This document shows positions 44,972-54,232 of a stretch of 64,000 nucleotides of DNA, in pieces. The DNA comes from Arachnia propionica (lineage in GTDB: Bacteria; Actinomycetota; Actinomycetes; Propionibacteriales; Propionibacteriaceae). The DNA lies in assembly GCF_003932785.1 (NCBI RefSeq), contig NZ_RQYT01000003.1, forward strand, positions 62,001 through 126,000, in the 5' to 3' direction. The notes beneath the pieces were generated by a model. The model searched no databases. It was not told where the DNA came from and saw nothing but the letters and a program-made list of their open reading frames with translations. The position numbers were made by a program, and so were the translations under genes. Numbering within the stretch: the stretch's first letter is position 1; the number at the start of each line of letters is the position of its first letter.

Positions 44972-45760
44972 ATGGCCGGCATCTTTGAGCGCATCGCCCT
45001 CATGTTCAAGTCGAAGGCGAACAAGGCTCTCGACAAGTACGAGGACCCGCGAGAGACCCTCGACTACTCCTACGAGCGTCAGCTCGACCTCCTCCGCAAG
45101 GTGAGACGAGGGGTGGCCGATGTCGCCACCAGCCGCAAGCGGGTGGAACTCCAGGCGCAGAAGGTCAACCAGGAGATGGAGCGCTACACCCTCACCGCGC
45201 AGCGCGCGCTCGAGTCCAACCGTGAGGACCTCGCCCGCGAGGCGCTCACCCGGAAGCAGGCGATGGCCACCCAACTCGCCGACCTCCAGGCCCAGCACGC
45301 CGCGCTGCAGGGTGAGGAGGAGAAGCTGGTGCGCGCCAGCACCCGACTCCAGGCGAAGGTCGACGCCTTCCGCACCCGCAAGGAGACCATCAAGGCCACC
45401 TACTCCGCGGCCGAGGCCCAGACCCGGATCAACGAGGCCTTCACCGGCATCTCCGAGGAGATGAGCGACGTCGGCCTCGCCATCCAGCGCGCCGAGGACA
45501 AGACCCTCGAACTGCAGGCCCGCGCCTCCGCCGTCGACGAGCTCCTCGCCACCGGTGCGCTGGAGGATCCCACCGGATCCGTCCAGGGCGACCTCGACCG
45601 GGAGCTCGATGCCCTCGCCGCCGGCTCCTCCGTCGAGAGCGAGCTGGCCGCCATGAAGGCCCAGCTCACCGGCGGCCCGGCGACTCGCCCGGAGATTGCG
45701 GCCCCGGCCGCCGAGACCACCGAACCCGCCGCCGAGACGGGGGAGGAGAAGCTGTCATGA
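44972..45760 (+). CDS. pspA: Phage shock protein A (PspA/IM30 family)
   Basis: 262 residues, almost entirely coiled coil, beginning MAGIFERIALMFKSKANKALDKYEDPRETLDYSYERQ-like family start (MAGIFERIALMFKSKANKAL). Ends in a low-complexity Ala/Thr/Glu tail. GAAGGA spaced 7 nt. PspA/IM30 proteins assemble on the inner membrane to maintain integrity under stress. Overlaps the next gene by 4 bp. The window's separate PspC modules make a functional link plausible. Confidence 0.93.
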   Translation: MAGIFERIALMFKSKANKALDKYEDPRETLDYSYERQLDLLRKVRRGVADVATSRKRVELQAQKVNQEMERYTLTAQRALESNREDLAREALTRKQAMATQLADLQAQHAALQGEEEKLVRASTRLQAKVDAFRTRKETIKATYSAAEAQTRINEAFTGISEEMSDVGLAIQRAEDKTLELQARASAVDELLATGALEDPTGSVQGDLDRELDALAAGSSVESELAAMKAQLTGGPATRPEIAAPAAETTEPAAETGEEKLS

Positions 45761-46116
45761 TCGTCCGCCTGATGGGGCTCGGCCAGTGGGTCATGGAGCC
45801 CGAACAGCTCCTCGAACTCAACGAGATCGACGAGGCCATCGAGGCCGCGGTCGAGGCCGGCGACGCGGTGGCGATGCGCTCGCACCTCGAGAAGCTGGTC
45901 GCCGCGGTCCAGCACAACGGCTCCGAGGTGCCCGACGACCTCATCGTCGAGTCCGACCTCGTGCTGCCCGACGTCAACGCCACCCTCGACGAGGTGCGGG
46001 AACTGCTCGCCAGCACGTCCGACTTCTACGGGCTCGTCCCCGACAGCCACCAGCTGGAGGGCGACGACCGGGACCTCGACGCTGAGTCGGGGGGAAGCCC
46101 GACCGGTCGCGCGTGA
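45757..46116 (+). CDS. PspA-associated protein (PspAA domain)
   Basis: 119 residues: MIVRLMGLGQWVMEPEQLLELNEIDEAIE-type start (MIVRLMGLGQWVM then LLELNEIDEAIEAAV), followed by DLVLPDVNATLDEVRELL and a polar tail. PspAA domains are encoded directly after PspA in actinobacteria and archaea. Starts inside the pspA stop (ATGA) and its stop overlaps the next GTG start, so the three are coupled. Confidence 0.85.
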   Translation: MIVRLMGLGQWVMEPEQLLELNEIDEAIEAAVEAGDAVAMRSHLEKLVAAVQHNGSEVPDDLIVESDLVLPDVNATLDEVRELLASTSDFYGLVPDSHQLEGDDRDLDAESGGSPTGRA

Positions 46117-46961
46117 GGGTCCTCGTCTCGAGTGACCGGATCGGACGCCTCGGCCCCGCCGAGGCGTCCGATGTCATTGCCGCTGCCTTCCACACCAGAG
46201 GCGCTGCGGTCGCCGTCGCCCCCGTCGCCACGGGTGGGGACGACCTGGCCGAGGCCATCGCCCGATTCGCGCCCGGGGCTCGTTTCGCCCGGGTGACGGA
46301 CGTCAGCGACCTACCGCGGCTCGTCGCCTCCGGCGTCGACCACATCGACGTGACGGGGATGCCCACCCCCGACCTCGCCGCTCTCGAGGAGCTGCCCCTG
46401 GTCGAGGTCCCGAACCCGCCCGTGGTCGTCGTGGCGTCCGAGCACGCGCAGGCCCCGTTGACCGGGCTCCATGGGGCCGTCGCCGCCCTGGGACGTGAGG
46501 GCGGCCGTGACCTCGGCGAGGTCGTCGCGCAGGAGACCGCCGCCGCGCGGTGGCTGGAACGACTCGGCCTGCCGGATGCTCCCGGGTTCGGCGCCCACGG
46601 TGGCCTCGGCGCCTGGCTGGCCCGGTGCGGGATCAGCACCGACACCGGCCTTGGGATCTGTATCCGCGGCTACGGGCTTCCCGATCTCATGCGACGCGCC
46701 GACCTCGTCCTCACGGGCACCGACACCCTGGACTTCCACCACCGCGGGGGCGAGGTGGTCCGGGGGATCACCCGGCTGGCCGGGGAGGCCCTCAGCCCCG
46801 TCGTCGTGGTGAGCGGCCGGAACTTCGTCTCGGCCAGGGAACTCCGTCTCAGCGGCATCGAGGAGGCCCACGCGGTACGTCAGGGCGGGGACGAGACCCC
46901 CGTCGCGCCTGAGGAACTGTCGGCACTGGCGGAACGCGTCGCCGCCACGTGGCGTTGGTGA
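46113..46961 (+). CDS. Degenerate glycerate-kinase-like protein
   Basis: 282 residues, about 100 shorter than glycerate 2-kinases of the GlxK/GckA type. Retained marks: MRVLVSSDRIG-LGPAEASDVIAAAF at the start, GFGAHGGLGAWLA (158-170) for the GAGAAGGLG loop, and ADLVLTGTDTLDFH (196-209) where kinases have DLVITGEGRLD. The GEGR of the active enzyme reads GTDT, so activity is doubtful. GTG start overlaps pspAA, implying a role tied to the PspA operon rather than glycerate metabolism. Confidence 0.7.
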   Translation: MRVLVSSDRIGRLGPAEASDVIAAAFHTRGAAVAVAPVATGGDDLAEAIARFAPGARFARVTDVSDLPRLVASGVDHIDVTGMPTPDLAALEELPLVEVPNPPVVVVASEHAQAPLTGLHGAVAALGREGGRDLGEVVAQETAAARWLERLGLPDAPGFGAHGGLGAWLARCGISTDTGLGICIRGYGLPDLMRRADLVLTGTDTLDFHHRGGEVVRGITRLAGEALSPVVVVSGRNFVSARELRLSGIEEAHAVRQGGDETPVAPEELSALAERVAATWRW

Positions 46962-46987
46962 TTTCCACCACGCCGTAGACTGGCCAC

Positions 46988-47335
46988 GTGACTGAAACCG
47001 GAACTGTTCCCCAGGGCGTCGTCCTCACGGATGTCGCCGTCGCCAAGGTCCGCGACCTCCTTGAAGCCGAGGGCCGCGACGACCTCAGCCTGCGCATCGC
47101 CGTCCAGCCCGGTGGCTGCTCCGGCCTGCGCTACCAGCTCTACTTCGACGAGCGTGAACTCGACGGTGACGTCGTCACCGACTACGACGGCGTCAGGGTC
47201 GTCACCGACAGGATGAGCGCCCCCTACCTCGCCGGCGCCAGCATCAACTTCGTGGACACGATCGAGAAGGTCGGCTTCGAGATCGACAACCCCAACGCCC
47301 GCGGCGCCTGCGCCTGCGGCGACAGCTTCCACTGA
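46988..47335 (+). CDS. erpA: A-type iron-sulfur carrier / insertion protein (ErpA/HesB family)
   Basis: 115 residues. Three conserved cysteines: C44 in QPGGCSGLRYQL, C108 and C110 in GACACGDSFH. Delivers Fe-S clusters to apo-proteins; the radical SAM protein is one possible client in the window. Start is GTG, 6 nt after TAGACT (46976-46981), no Shine-Dalgarno: leaderless. Followed by a hairpin terminator. Confidence 0.92.
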   Translation: MTETGTVPQGVVLTDVAVAKVRDLLEAEGRDDLSLRIAVQPGGCSGLRYQLYFDERELDGDVVTDYDGVRVVTDRMSAPYLAGASINFVDTIEKVGFEIDNPNARGACACGDSFH

Positions 47336-47344
47336 GCGTTTCCC

Positions 47345-47381
47345 CGAGCTGAGCGGGGCCCATCCGACCCCGCTCAGCTCG
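47345..47381. terminator. Terminator overlapping the end of the DUF1643 gene
   Basis: CGAGCTGAGCGGGG (47345-47358) pairs perfectly with CCCCGCTCAGCTCG (47368-47381) with a 9-nt loop. The right arm includes the stop and final codons of the convergent DUF1643 gene, so the sequence is both coding and structural. Confidence 0.83.
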
Positions 47382-48042
47382 TGGGTTCCACCCCGTCCTC
47401 CGTGACCCGAACATCCCCGAACGCCTCCGGGGTGATGGTGATGCGCTGCGGATGGTGCGGGTACCACACGCCCTGGGACTCCCCCCTGGACTGGGCCTCG
47501 GTCCACAGCGCCTTCATCGGCTTGTCCTCCACGCCCTGCAGCAGCGAGGTGACGGCAGGCACCGACTGCTGCGCCCAGGGCATCCCCCAGGTCTGCCCCC
47601 ACGCCACCCAGATCGCGTCAGCCCGCTCCACCAGGTGCTTGAGCACCGCCAGATTCGTGCGGCTGAACCGCTCCTTGTCCCGCTGCGTCAGGGTGCGCGG
47701 GCTCTTGCTGATGACGGGCAGCAGGTTCGCGAGTGTGATCCACCCGACACGCCGCCCGAAGACCTTGTCGAGCATTCCGTCCTCGAGGCGGTCCCTGAGG
47801 ATCCCCGCCGTGGCGTCCCCGCCCTGGACCCGGGTGGCCATGACCTTCGCCGTCGACGGGTTCTTGCCCAGCACCAGCAGATGGGCACCGCCGAGTCTGT
47901 GGTTGTCCCTGCGGTGGTGCAGGAACCAGCGGGCCACGGGGGTCCTCGTGGGGGTCAGGAGACAGTCCGAGAGCGCTCCGGTGTCCCGCTCCAGGGCCGC
48001 TTCGAAGTGAGCGATGATCGCTTTGACGGGAGGAATGTCCAT
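47374..48042 (-). CDS. DUF1643 domain protein
   Basis: 222 residues from ATG 48042; a TTG at 48054 is an alternative and neither has a clear Shine-Dalgarno. The DUF1643 core is visible: LLVLGKNPSTAKV, DATAGILRDRL, GWITLANLLPVISKSPRTL and ADAIWVAWGQTWG. Soluble, no catalytic residues assignable. Such proteins are scattered, often near mobile or defence genes, but nothing here indicates either. Confidence 0.78.
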   Translation of the reverse strand: MDIPPVKAIIAHFEAALERDTGALSDCLLTPTRTPVARWFLHHRRDNHRLGGAHLLVLGKNPSTAKVMATRVQGGDATAGILRDRLEDGMLDKVFGRRVGWITLANLLPVISKSPRTLTQRDKERFSRTNLAVLKHLVERADAIWVAWGQTWGMPWAQQSVPAVTSLLQGVEDKPMKALWTEAQSRGESQGVWYPHHPQRITITPEAFGDVRVTEDGVEPTS

Positions 48043-48108
48043 GAGTGAATCCAACTACGGTCTCGCCCTCGGCCAAGCTGCCGAGTCGTCGTCCGTTTGG
48101 ATCCACGG

Positions 48109-49686
<1,578 letters not shown>

Positions 49687-49728
49687 TGAGGAGTCTACGG
49701 CATGATCGTCGATATCGCGAACCCGCCG

Positions 49729-50640
49729 TCAGCCCTCCCCGCCCCGCACGGCCCGCAGGGTTCTCGCGGCGTGGGTGACGGCGTCCCAGGCGAAGACCAG
49801 CACCGCGAGCCACACGAACACGAACCCGACCCAACGCGCCGGGGGCATGGGTTCACCCAGCACGAGCCAGCCGAGGAGGAACTGGAGTACCGGGGCCAGG
49901 TACTGGATCATCCCGACCGCCACGAGAGGAATGCGTCGGGTGGCCGAGGCGAACAGCAGCAGCGGGACAGCCGTGACGACCCCGGTGGTGGCCAGGAGGA
50001 GTGTGTACCACGACATCACCGGGGCGCTTGCGCCTCCGCCCAGCCCGAGGAGGAGCAGGTGCGGCAGGGCCAGGAGACTCAACGCGGCCGTCTCGATCGC
50101 GAGGCCGGGCAGCGGGCGGACCCGGGCGCCGGACTGCTTCTTCAGCAGGCCGTACAGCCCGAAGGTCACCGCCACCCCGAGGGCGATCCAGGGAACCTGG
50201 CCGTGACCGACCACCAGGACGAGCATCGCCACGCAGCCGAGTCCGACGGCGAGCCACTGCACGGCGCGAAGGCGTTCCCCGAGCACGACGACCCCCAGGG
50301 CCGTGGTGACGAGCGGGTTGACGAAGTAGCCGATGGCGGCGTCGAGGGTGTGGCCCGTGTTCACCCCGTGCACGTACAGCGTCCAGTTCACCCCGACGAG
50401 AAGACCGGCCGTCGCGATGAGGAGGGCGCTTCGTCGATCGGCGAGGGCGGCGCGCAGTTCGTCGACCCGCCGCGTCGCGACGAGCAGGATCAGGCACAGG
50501 ACCAGGGACCAGACGATGCGATGGGAGACCACCTCGAGGGCCGAGGAGCGGGCGAACAACGCGAAGTAGAGGGGGAACAACCCCCACAGTGCGTATGCGG
50601 CCACCCCGTGGAGGTAGCCGGCGCGTTCCTCAGCCTGCAT
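49729..50640 (-). CDS. rarD: RarD family EamA transporter
   Basis: 303 residues from ATG 50640, ten predicted helices and the RarD signature start GYLHGVAAYALWGLFPLYF, then VVSHRIVWSL and NWTLYVHGVNTGHTLDAAIGYFVNPL (read as NWTLYVHGVNTGHTLDAA). Drug/metabolite exporter superfamily; substrate unknown. TAGGCT (50649-50654, minus strand) lies 8 nt upstream, so it has little or no leader. Confidence 0.92.
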   Translation of the reverse strand: MQAEERAGYLHGVAAYALWGLFPLYFALFARSSALEVVSHRIVWSLVLCLILLVATRRVDELRAALADRRSALLIATAGLLVGVNWTLYVHGVNTGHTLDAAIGYFVNPLVTTALGVVVLGERLRAVQWLAVGLGCVAMLVLVVGHGQVPWIALGVAVTFGLYGLLKKQSGARVRPLPGLAIETAALSLLALPHLLLLGLGGGASAPVMSWYTLLLATTGVVTAVPLLLFASATRRIPLVAVGMIQYLAPVLQFLLGWLVLGEPMPPARWVGFVFVWLAVLVFAWDAVTHAARTLRAVRGGEG

Positions 50641-50736
50641 CGCGACGCAGCCTACCGGCAACGTCGCCGTGACCCCGCCGCGCTCCGGCGGCTACGATGA
50701 GCCTCAGGCATGACCGGCGCGTTGTTGAGGAGAGAG

Positions 50737-51138
50737 ATGAGCGACGAGACCATCAAGGTGCTGCTGTTTTCCGGCGACCGCACCGTGCGTGAGCAGGTGC
50801 GGCTGGCGTTGGGGCGCAAGGTGGCATCGGATCTGCCGCCCATCGAGATCGTCGAGGTCGCCACCGGCCCCGCCCTGCTCAAGCTGCTGGACGCCGACCG
50901 CAACTTCGGCCTCATCATCATGGACGGGGAGGCCCAGCCGGAGGGTGGCTTCGGGCTGGCCCACCAGATCAAGGAGGACTACGGCGACGACTGCCCGCCG
51001 GTGCTCCTGCTGGTGGCCCGCGTCGCCGACGCCTGGCTCGGTACCTGGTCGCGCGCCGAGGCGCTGTCCTCCTTCCCGGTCGACCCGATCCGGCTGCCCG
51101 AGCAGGTCGCGGAGCTGCTCCGGGCGGAGGTCCTGTGA
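50737..51138 (+). CDS. Receiver-like (pseudo-receiver) protein upstream of trpD
   Basis: 133 residues from ATG 50737 with GAGGAG upstream. CheY-like alternation of strands and helices, acidic residue D14 (LFSGDRTVREQ) and a plausible acceptor D63 in LIIMDGEAQ, but only one acidic residue in the first site and no conserved lysine after the fourth strand (LLLVARVADAW). No output domain. Overlaps trpD by 4 bp (GTGA). Phosphorylation-independent switching or a structural role is likely. Confidence 0.7.
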   Translation: MSDETIKVLLFSGDRTVREQVRLALGRKVASDLPPIEIVEVATGPALLKLLDADRNFGLIIMDGEAQPEGGFGLAHQIKEDYGDDCPPVLLLVARVADAWLGTWSRAEALSSFPVDPIRLPEQVAELLRAEVL

Positions 51139-52169
51139 CCTACACGTGGCCCGATGTCCTGACGGGCCTGGTTCGTAGGGAGGGGCTCGAGGCGGAGGCC
51201 GCCCAGTGGGCCCTCAGCGAGATCCTCGCCGGGCGCGCCAGTGAGGTGCAGTTGGCTGCGCTCCTCGTGGCTCTGCGCGCCAAGGGCGAGTCCGAGGACG
51301 AGATCTCCGGCCTGAGTGCCGCCATGCTCGCCCACGCGGTTCCCGTCGACCTGGATCCGGAGACGGTGGACGTCGTGGGGACGGGGGGCGACCGTGCCAA
51401 CACCGTCAACATCTCCACGATGGCGGCCCTTCTCGCGGCGGCCGCCGGCGCGAAGGTCGCCAAGCACGGCAGTCGTGCCGCGTCGTCCCAGTCCGGGACC
51501 GCCGACACCCTGGAGGCCCTCGGGGTCAACATCTCCGTCGACCCTGTCCGGCAGGCCGCGGTGCTCGACGAGGTGGGGATCGTCTTCCTGTTCGCGCAGC
51601 TGCACCACCCGGCCATGAAGAACGTGGCCGGGGTGCGCAGGCAGCTCGCCATCCAGACCACCTTCAACTTCCTCGGCCCCCTGTCCAACCCGGCCCAGCC
51701 CAGGGCCATGGCGTTGGGGGTGGCCGACGGGGACATGGCCCCCGTCATCGCGCGGGTGCTCGCCGGACGTCACGTCCGGGGGATGGTCTTCCGTGGTTTC
51801 GACGGGCTCGACGAACTCACCACGACCTCCCCGTCGGACGTGTGGCTGATCTCGGACGCCCGGGTGCTGCGCACGACGCTGGATCCGGCGGATCTCGGGC
51901 TCCGGCCCGCCGCCCCCGCGGATCTCGTCGGCGGTGACCCCAGCCACAACGCGCAAGTCATCCGCGACCTCGCCGCGGGGAAGCCGGGACCCATCCGCGA
52001 CGTCGCCTGCCTCAACGCGGCGGCCGCCCTCCTGGCCTACCACGGGGTCAGCCACACCATCCCGCTCATCGATCAGCTGCGGGACAACCTCGACGCCGTC
52101 GCCGCGGCCATCGACGATGGGCGGCTGAGCCGGAAACTCGACGACTGGGTCGCCGCCACCAACGCCTGA
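51135..52169 (+). CDS. trpD: Anthranilate phosphoribosyltransferase
   Basis: 344 residues. PRPP-binding VGTGGDRANTVNIST, KHGSRAASSQSGTADTLEALG and the second glycine-rich region. Second step of tryptophan synthesis. GTG start coupled to the preceding receiver-like gene; no other trp gene is near. It converges on a prepilin-peptidase-like gene with 5 bp between stops. Confidence 0.94.
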   Translation: MTYTWPDVLTGLVRREGLEAEAAQWALSEILAGRASEVQLAALLVALRAKGESEDEISGLSAAMLAHAVPVDLDPETVDVVGTGGDRANTVNISTMAALLAAAAGAKVAKHGSRAASSQSGTADTLEALGVNISVDPVRQAAVLDEVGIVFLFAQLHHPAMKNVAGVRRQLAIQTTFNFLGPLSNPAQPRAMALGVADGDMAPVIARVLAGRHVRGMVFRGFDGLDELTTTSPSDVWLISDARVLRTTLDPADLGLRPAAPADLVGGDPSHNAQVIRDLAAGKPGPIRDVACLNAAAALLAYHGVSHTIPLIDQLRDNLDAVAAAIDDGRLSRKLDDWVAATNA

Positions 52170-52174
52170 GCGGG

Positions 52175-52879
52175 TCACCCGGTGAGGGCGTGGACAGCCG
52201 CCACCGCGAGCGGCCCCAACCACAGGGCGGGGCCGTAGGGGAACGGCTCGGCCCCGCGGCCGCGCAGGGCGTGCACCACCGCCCAGCCGGCGCCGATCAC
52301 GGTGCCCGCCAGCAGCGACCACAGCCAGCCCGACCATCCCCAGCTGGCCCCGACGGCACCTACCAGGAGGCCGAGACGCACGTCGCCGAACCCGAAGTTC
52401 CCCGTGACGCGCCACACCACCCAGAGGGCCGCGAAGCCCGCTGCCGCCCCCACCGCGACGACGGGCAGGGTGCCGGGGACGAGCAGCTCGGTGACGACGG
52501 CACCGACCGCCACCTGGGCGGCGGCGATCCAGTGGAGGCGACGCGGCAGCCAAGTGGTGCGTAGGTCGACCAGGACGAGCGCCGCCCCGGCGCCCAGGTG
52601 ACCGAACCACAGCGGGAACAGCCCGGCCGGGACCCGCAGCAGGCAGGCGGAGAGGGCGAGGACGACGAGCGCCAACAGCACGGCGTCGCGGGGCCTGGCC
52701 AGGGAGGCGTAGTCGGGCGGAGGCTCGTCGGGCTCGGCCCAGATGCGAGGCAGCCGCGGCACCACCCACATGAGGTGCGCCGCGGCTGCCGTCGCGCTGG
52801 CCAGGGCCAGCAGGAGAAGGATCAGCGCTGGGCCTTCGTGAAGCCGGCGGCCTCGGCGGCCTGCTCCGAGTTGAACCAC
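52175..52879 (-). CDS. Type IV prepilin peptidase-like membrane protein (A24)
   Basis: Up to 234 residues, about seven hydrophobic helices. GxGD-type aspartyl protease marks: D105 in LVDLRTTWLPRRLH and D166 in GFGDVRLG. It lacks the N-terminal methyltransferase domain. The start is uncertain: GTG 52879 overlaps the previous gene by 58 bp, while the next ATG (52771) would remove the first helix. No pilin genes lie nearby; Flp/Tad pilins or secretion pseudopilins are possible substrates. Confidence 0.75.
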   Translation of the reverse strand: MVQLGAGRRGRRLHEGPALILLLLALASATAAAAHLMWVVPRLPRIWAEPDEPPPDYASLARPRDAVLLALVVLALSACLLRVPAGLFPLWFGHLGAGAALVLVDLRTTWLPRRLHWIAAAQVAVGAVVTELLVPGTLPVVAVGAAAGFAALWVVWRVTGNFGFGDVRLGLLVGAVGASWGWSGWLWSLLAGTVIGAGWAVVHALRGRGAEPFPYGPALWLGPLAVAAVHALTG

Positions 52880-53586
52880 ACCTCGGCGATCGTCAGCTCG
52901 TAGCCGCGGGTGCCGGGGACGTGGTACTTCTTCGACCGCTCGTTGCCCTTGATGATGTAGTCAGCGGGCGGGTTGGGGCCGACGTAGGAACCCTCGCCGA
53001 AGCTCTCCGGCTTGTCGGATGCGGGTTCGGCGTCCTGGGCCGGGGTGACGGGCTCGTTGAACTTGGCGGCCGTGGCGAAGGTGTCGTTGTTGTTGATGTA
53101 GGCCCGGGACGGCTCGTGGGCCGTCCAGCCGTCGTCCTTCGGGGTCAGGAAGTGACGCACCGCTGCGACGGCACCGGCGATGGCGGTGCCGATGAGGGCG
53201 AACTTGAAGAAGGTCTTGACCATGCCGCGCTTGCGCTTCGGGGGCTTGATCACCTCCTTGACGACGGGGACGTGCCCCGCCGCACGGTGCAGGGCCTCCT
53301 GCAGGTTCGGCAGGATCTCTCCGGTCACCTTGTCGCTGGCGGCCTCGACGGCGGGGGACACCTTGGAGATGGCACCCCGGATGCGGGGTTCCCAGTTGTC
53401 CAGTCGCTTCGAGGCGAACTCGGCGGTCCGCTTCCCGGCCTTGCGCGCCACCGGCGCGGTCTTGCGCTGGGCCTCGTGGAACAGCGCGGCTGCCTTCTCG
53501 ACGGCCTCGTCCCAGACGTGGCGGCCGGCCTCCGCGGCGGCGGCGGCTTGATCCGCGGCGGCCTTGGTCAGTCGTGACTTCTTCAC
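52822..53586 (-). CDS. Membrane protein with C-terminal 'sunset' domain
   Basis: 254 residues from GTG 53586, with GGAGG spaced 5-6 nt. Basic, helical cytoplasmic N-terminus rich in Ala and Lys (about 1-120), one membrane helix (about 125-145), a polar linker, then a C-terminal segment DYIIKGNERSKKYHVPGTRG and AEVWFNSEQAAEAAGFTKAQ, typical of the sunset domain seen in actinobacterial surface proteins. Divergent from the cyclophilin gene. Function unknown. Confidence 0.8.
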   Translation of the reverse strand: MKKSRLTKAAADQAAAAAEAGRHVWDEAVEKAAALFHEAQRKTAPVARKAGKRTAEFASKRLDNWEPRIRGAISKVSPAVEAASDKVTGEILPNLQEALHRAAGHVPVVKEVIKPPKRKRGMVKTFFKFALIGTAIAGAVAAVRHFLTPKDDGWTAHEPSRAYINNNDTFATAAKFNEPVTPAQDAEPASDKPESFGEGSYVGPNPPADYIIKGNERSKKYHVPGTRGYELTIAEVWFNSEQAAEAAGFTKAQR

Positions 53587-53722
53587 AGTTTCCTCCAATG
53601 GTTGGCTCGTGGTCGAGCACATACAACGCTACCCGTTCCTCGGGGCGATGCGGCGGTCCCGGACGAAAGGACCACGCGAGGCGCGACCGCCACCTGCTTG
53701 CCGTGGCCTGTAGGTTGGGCAC

Positions 53723-54232
53723 ATGAGCACTGCAACTCTGCACACCAGCATGGGGGACATCGTCATCGAGCTGTTCGACGACCAGTCTCCCGCCACCGTT
53801 GCCAACTTCGTCGGCCTGGCGGGGGGGACCAAGGAGTACCGCGACCCCAAAACCGGTGAGACCAGGACGGGCAAGTACTACGACGGGCTGGGTTTCCACC
53901 GCGTCATCGACGGATTCATGATCCAGGGCGGCTGCCCGCTCGGAACCGGCACCGGGGGGCCGGGTTACCAGTTCGCCGACGAGTTCCACCCCGAGCACGT
54001 CTTCGACCGCCCGTACCTGCTGGCCATGGCCAATGCCGGGCCGGGCACCAACGGTTCCCAGTTCTTCATCACGGTGGTCCCGACCCCGCACCTCAACCGA
54101 CGCCACACCATCTTCGGTGAGGTGAAGGACGAGGCCTCCCGCGCGGTCGTCGACGCCATCGCGAAGACCCCCACGGGTCATCTCGATCGCCCGCTGACCC
54201 CCGTGGTCATCAACTCGGTGACCCTGTCCTGA
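53723..54232 (+). CDS. ppiA: Cyclophilin-type peptidyl-prolyl isomerase
   Basis: 169 residues, cytosolic. Cyclophilin core with [29 protein letters not shown] and HTIFGEV. Catalytic Arg and Phe are present in [17 protein letters not shown] (53711-53716) ends 6 nt before the ATG with no Shine-Dalgarno: leaderless. The 3' end overlaps the convergent nuclease gene by 55 bp. Confidence 0.94.
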   Translation: MSTATLHTSMGDIVIELFDDQSPATVANFVGLAGGTKEYRDPKTGETRTGKYYDGLGFHRVIDGFMIQGGCPLGTGTGGPGYQFADEFHPEHVFDRPYLLAMANAGPGTNGSQFFITVVPTPHLNRRHTIFGEVKDEASRAVVDAIAKTPTGHLDRPLTPVVINSVTLS

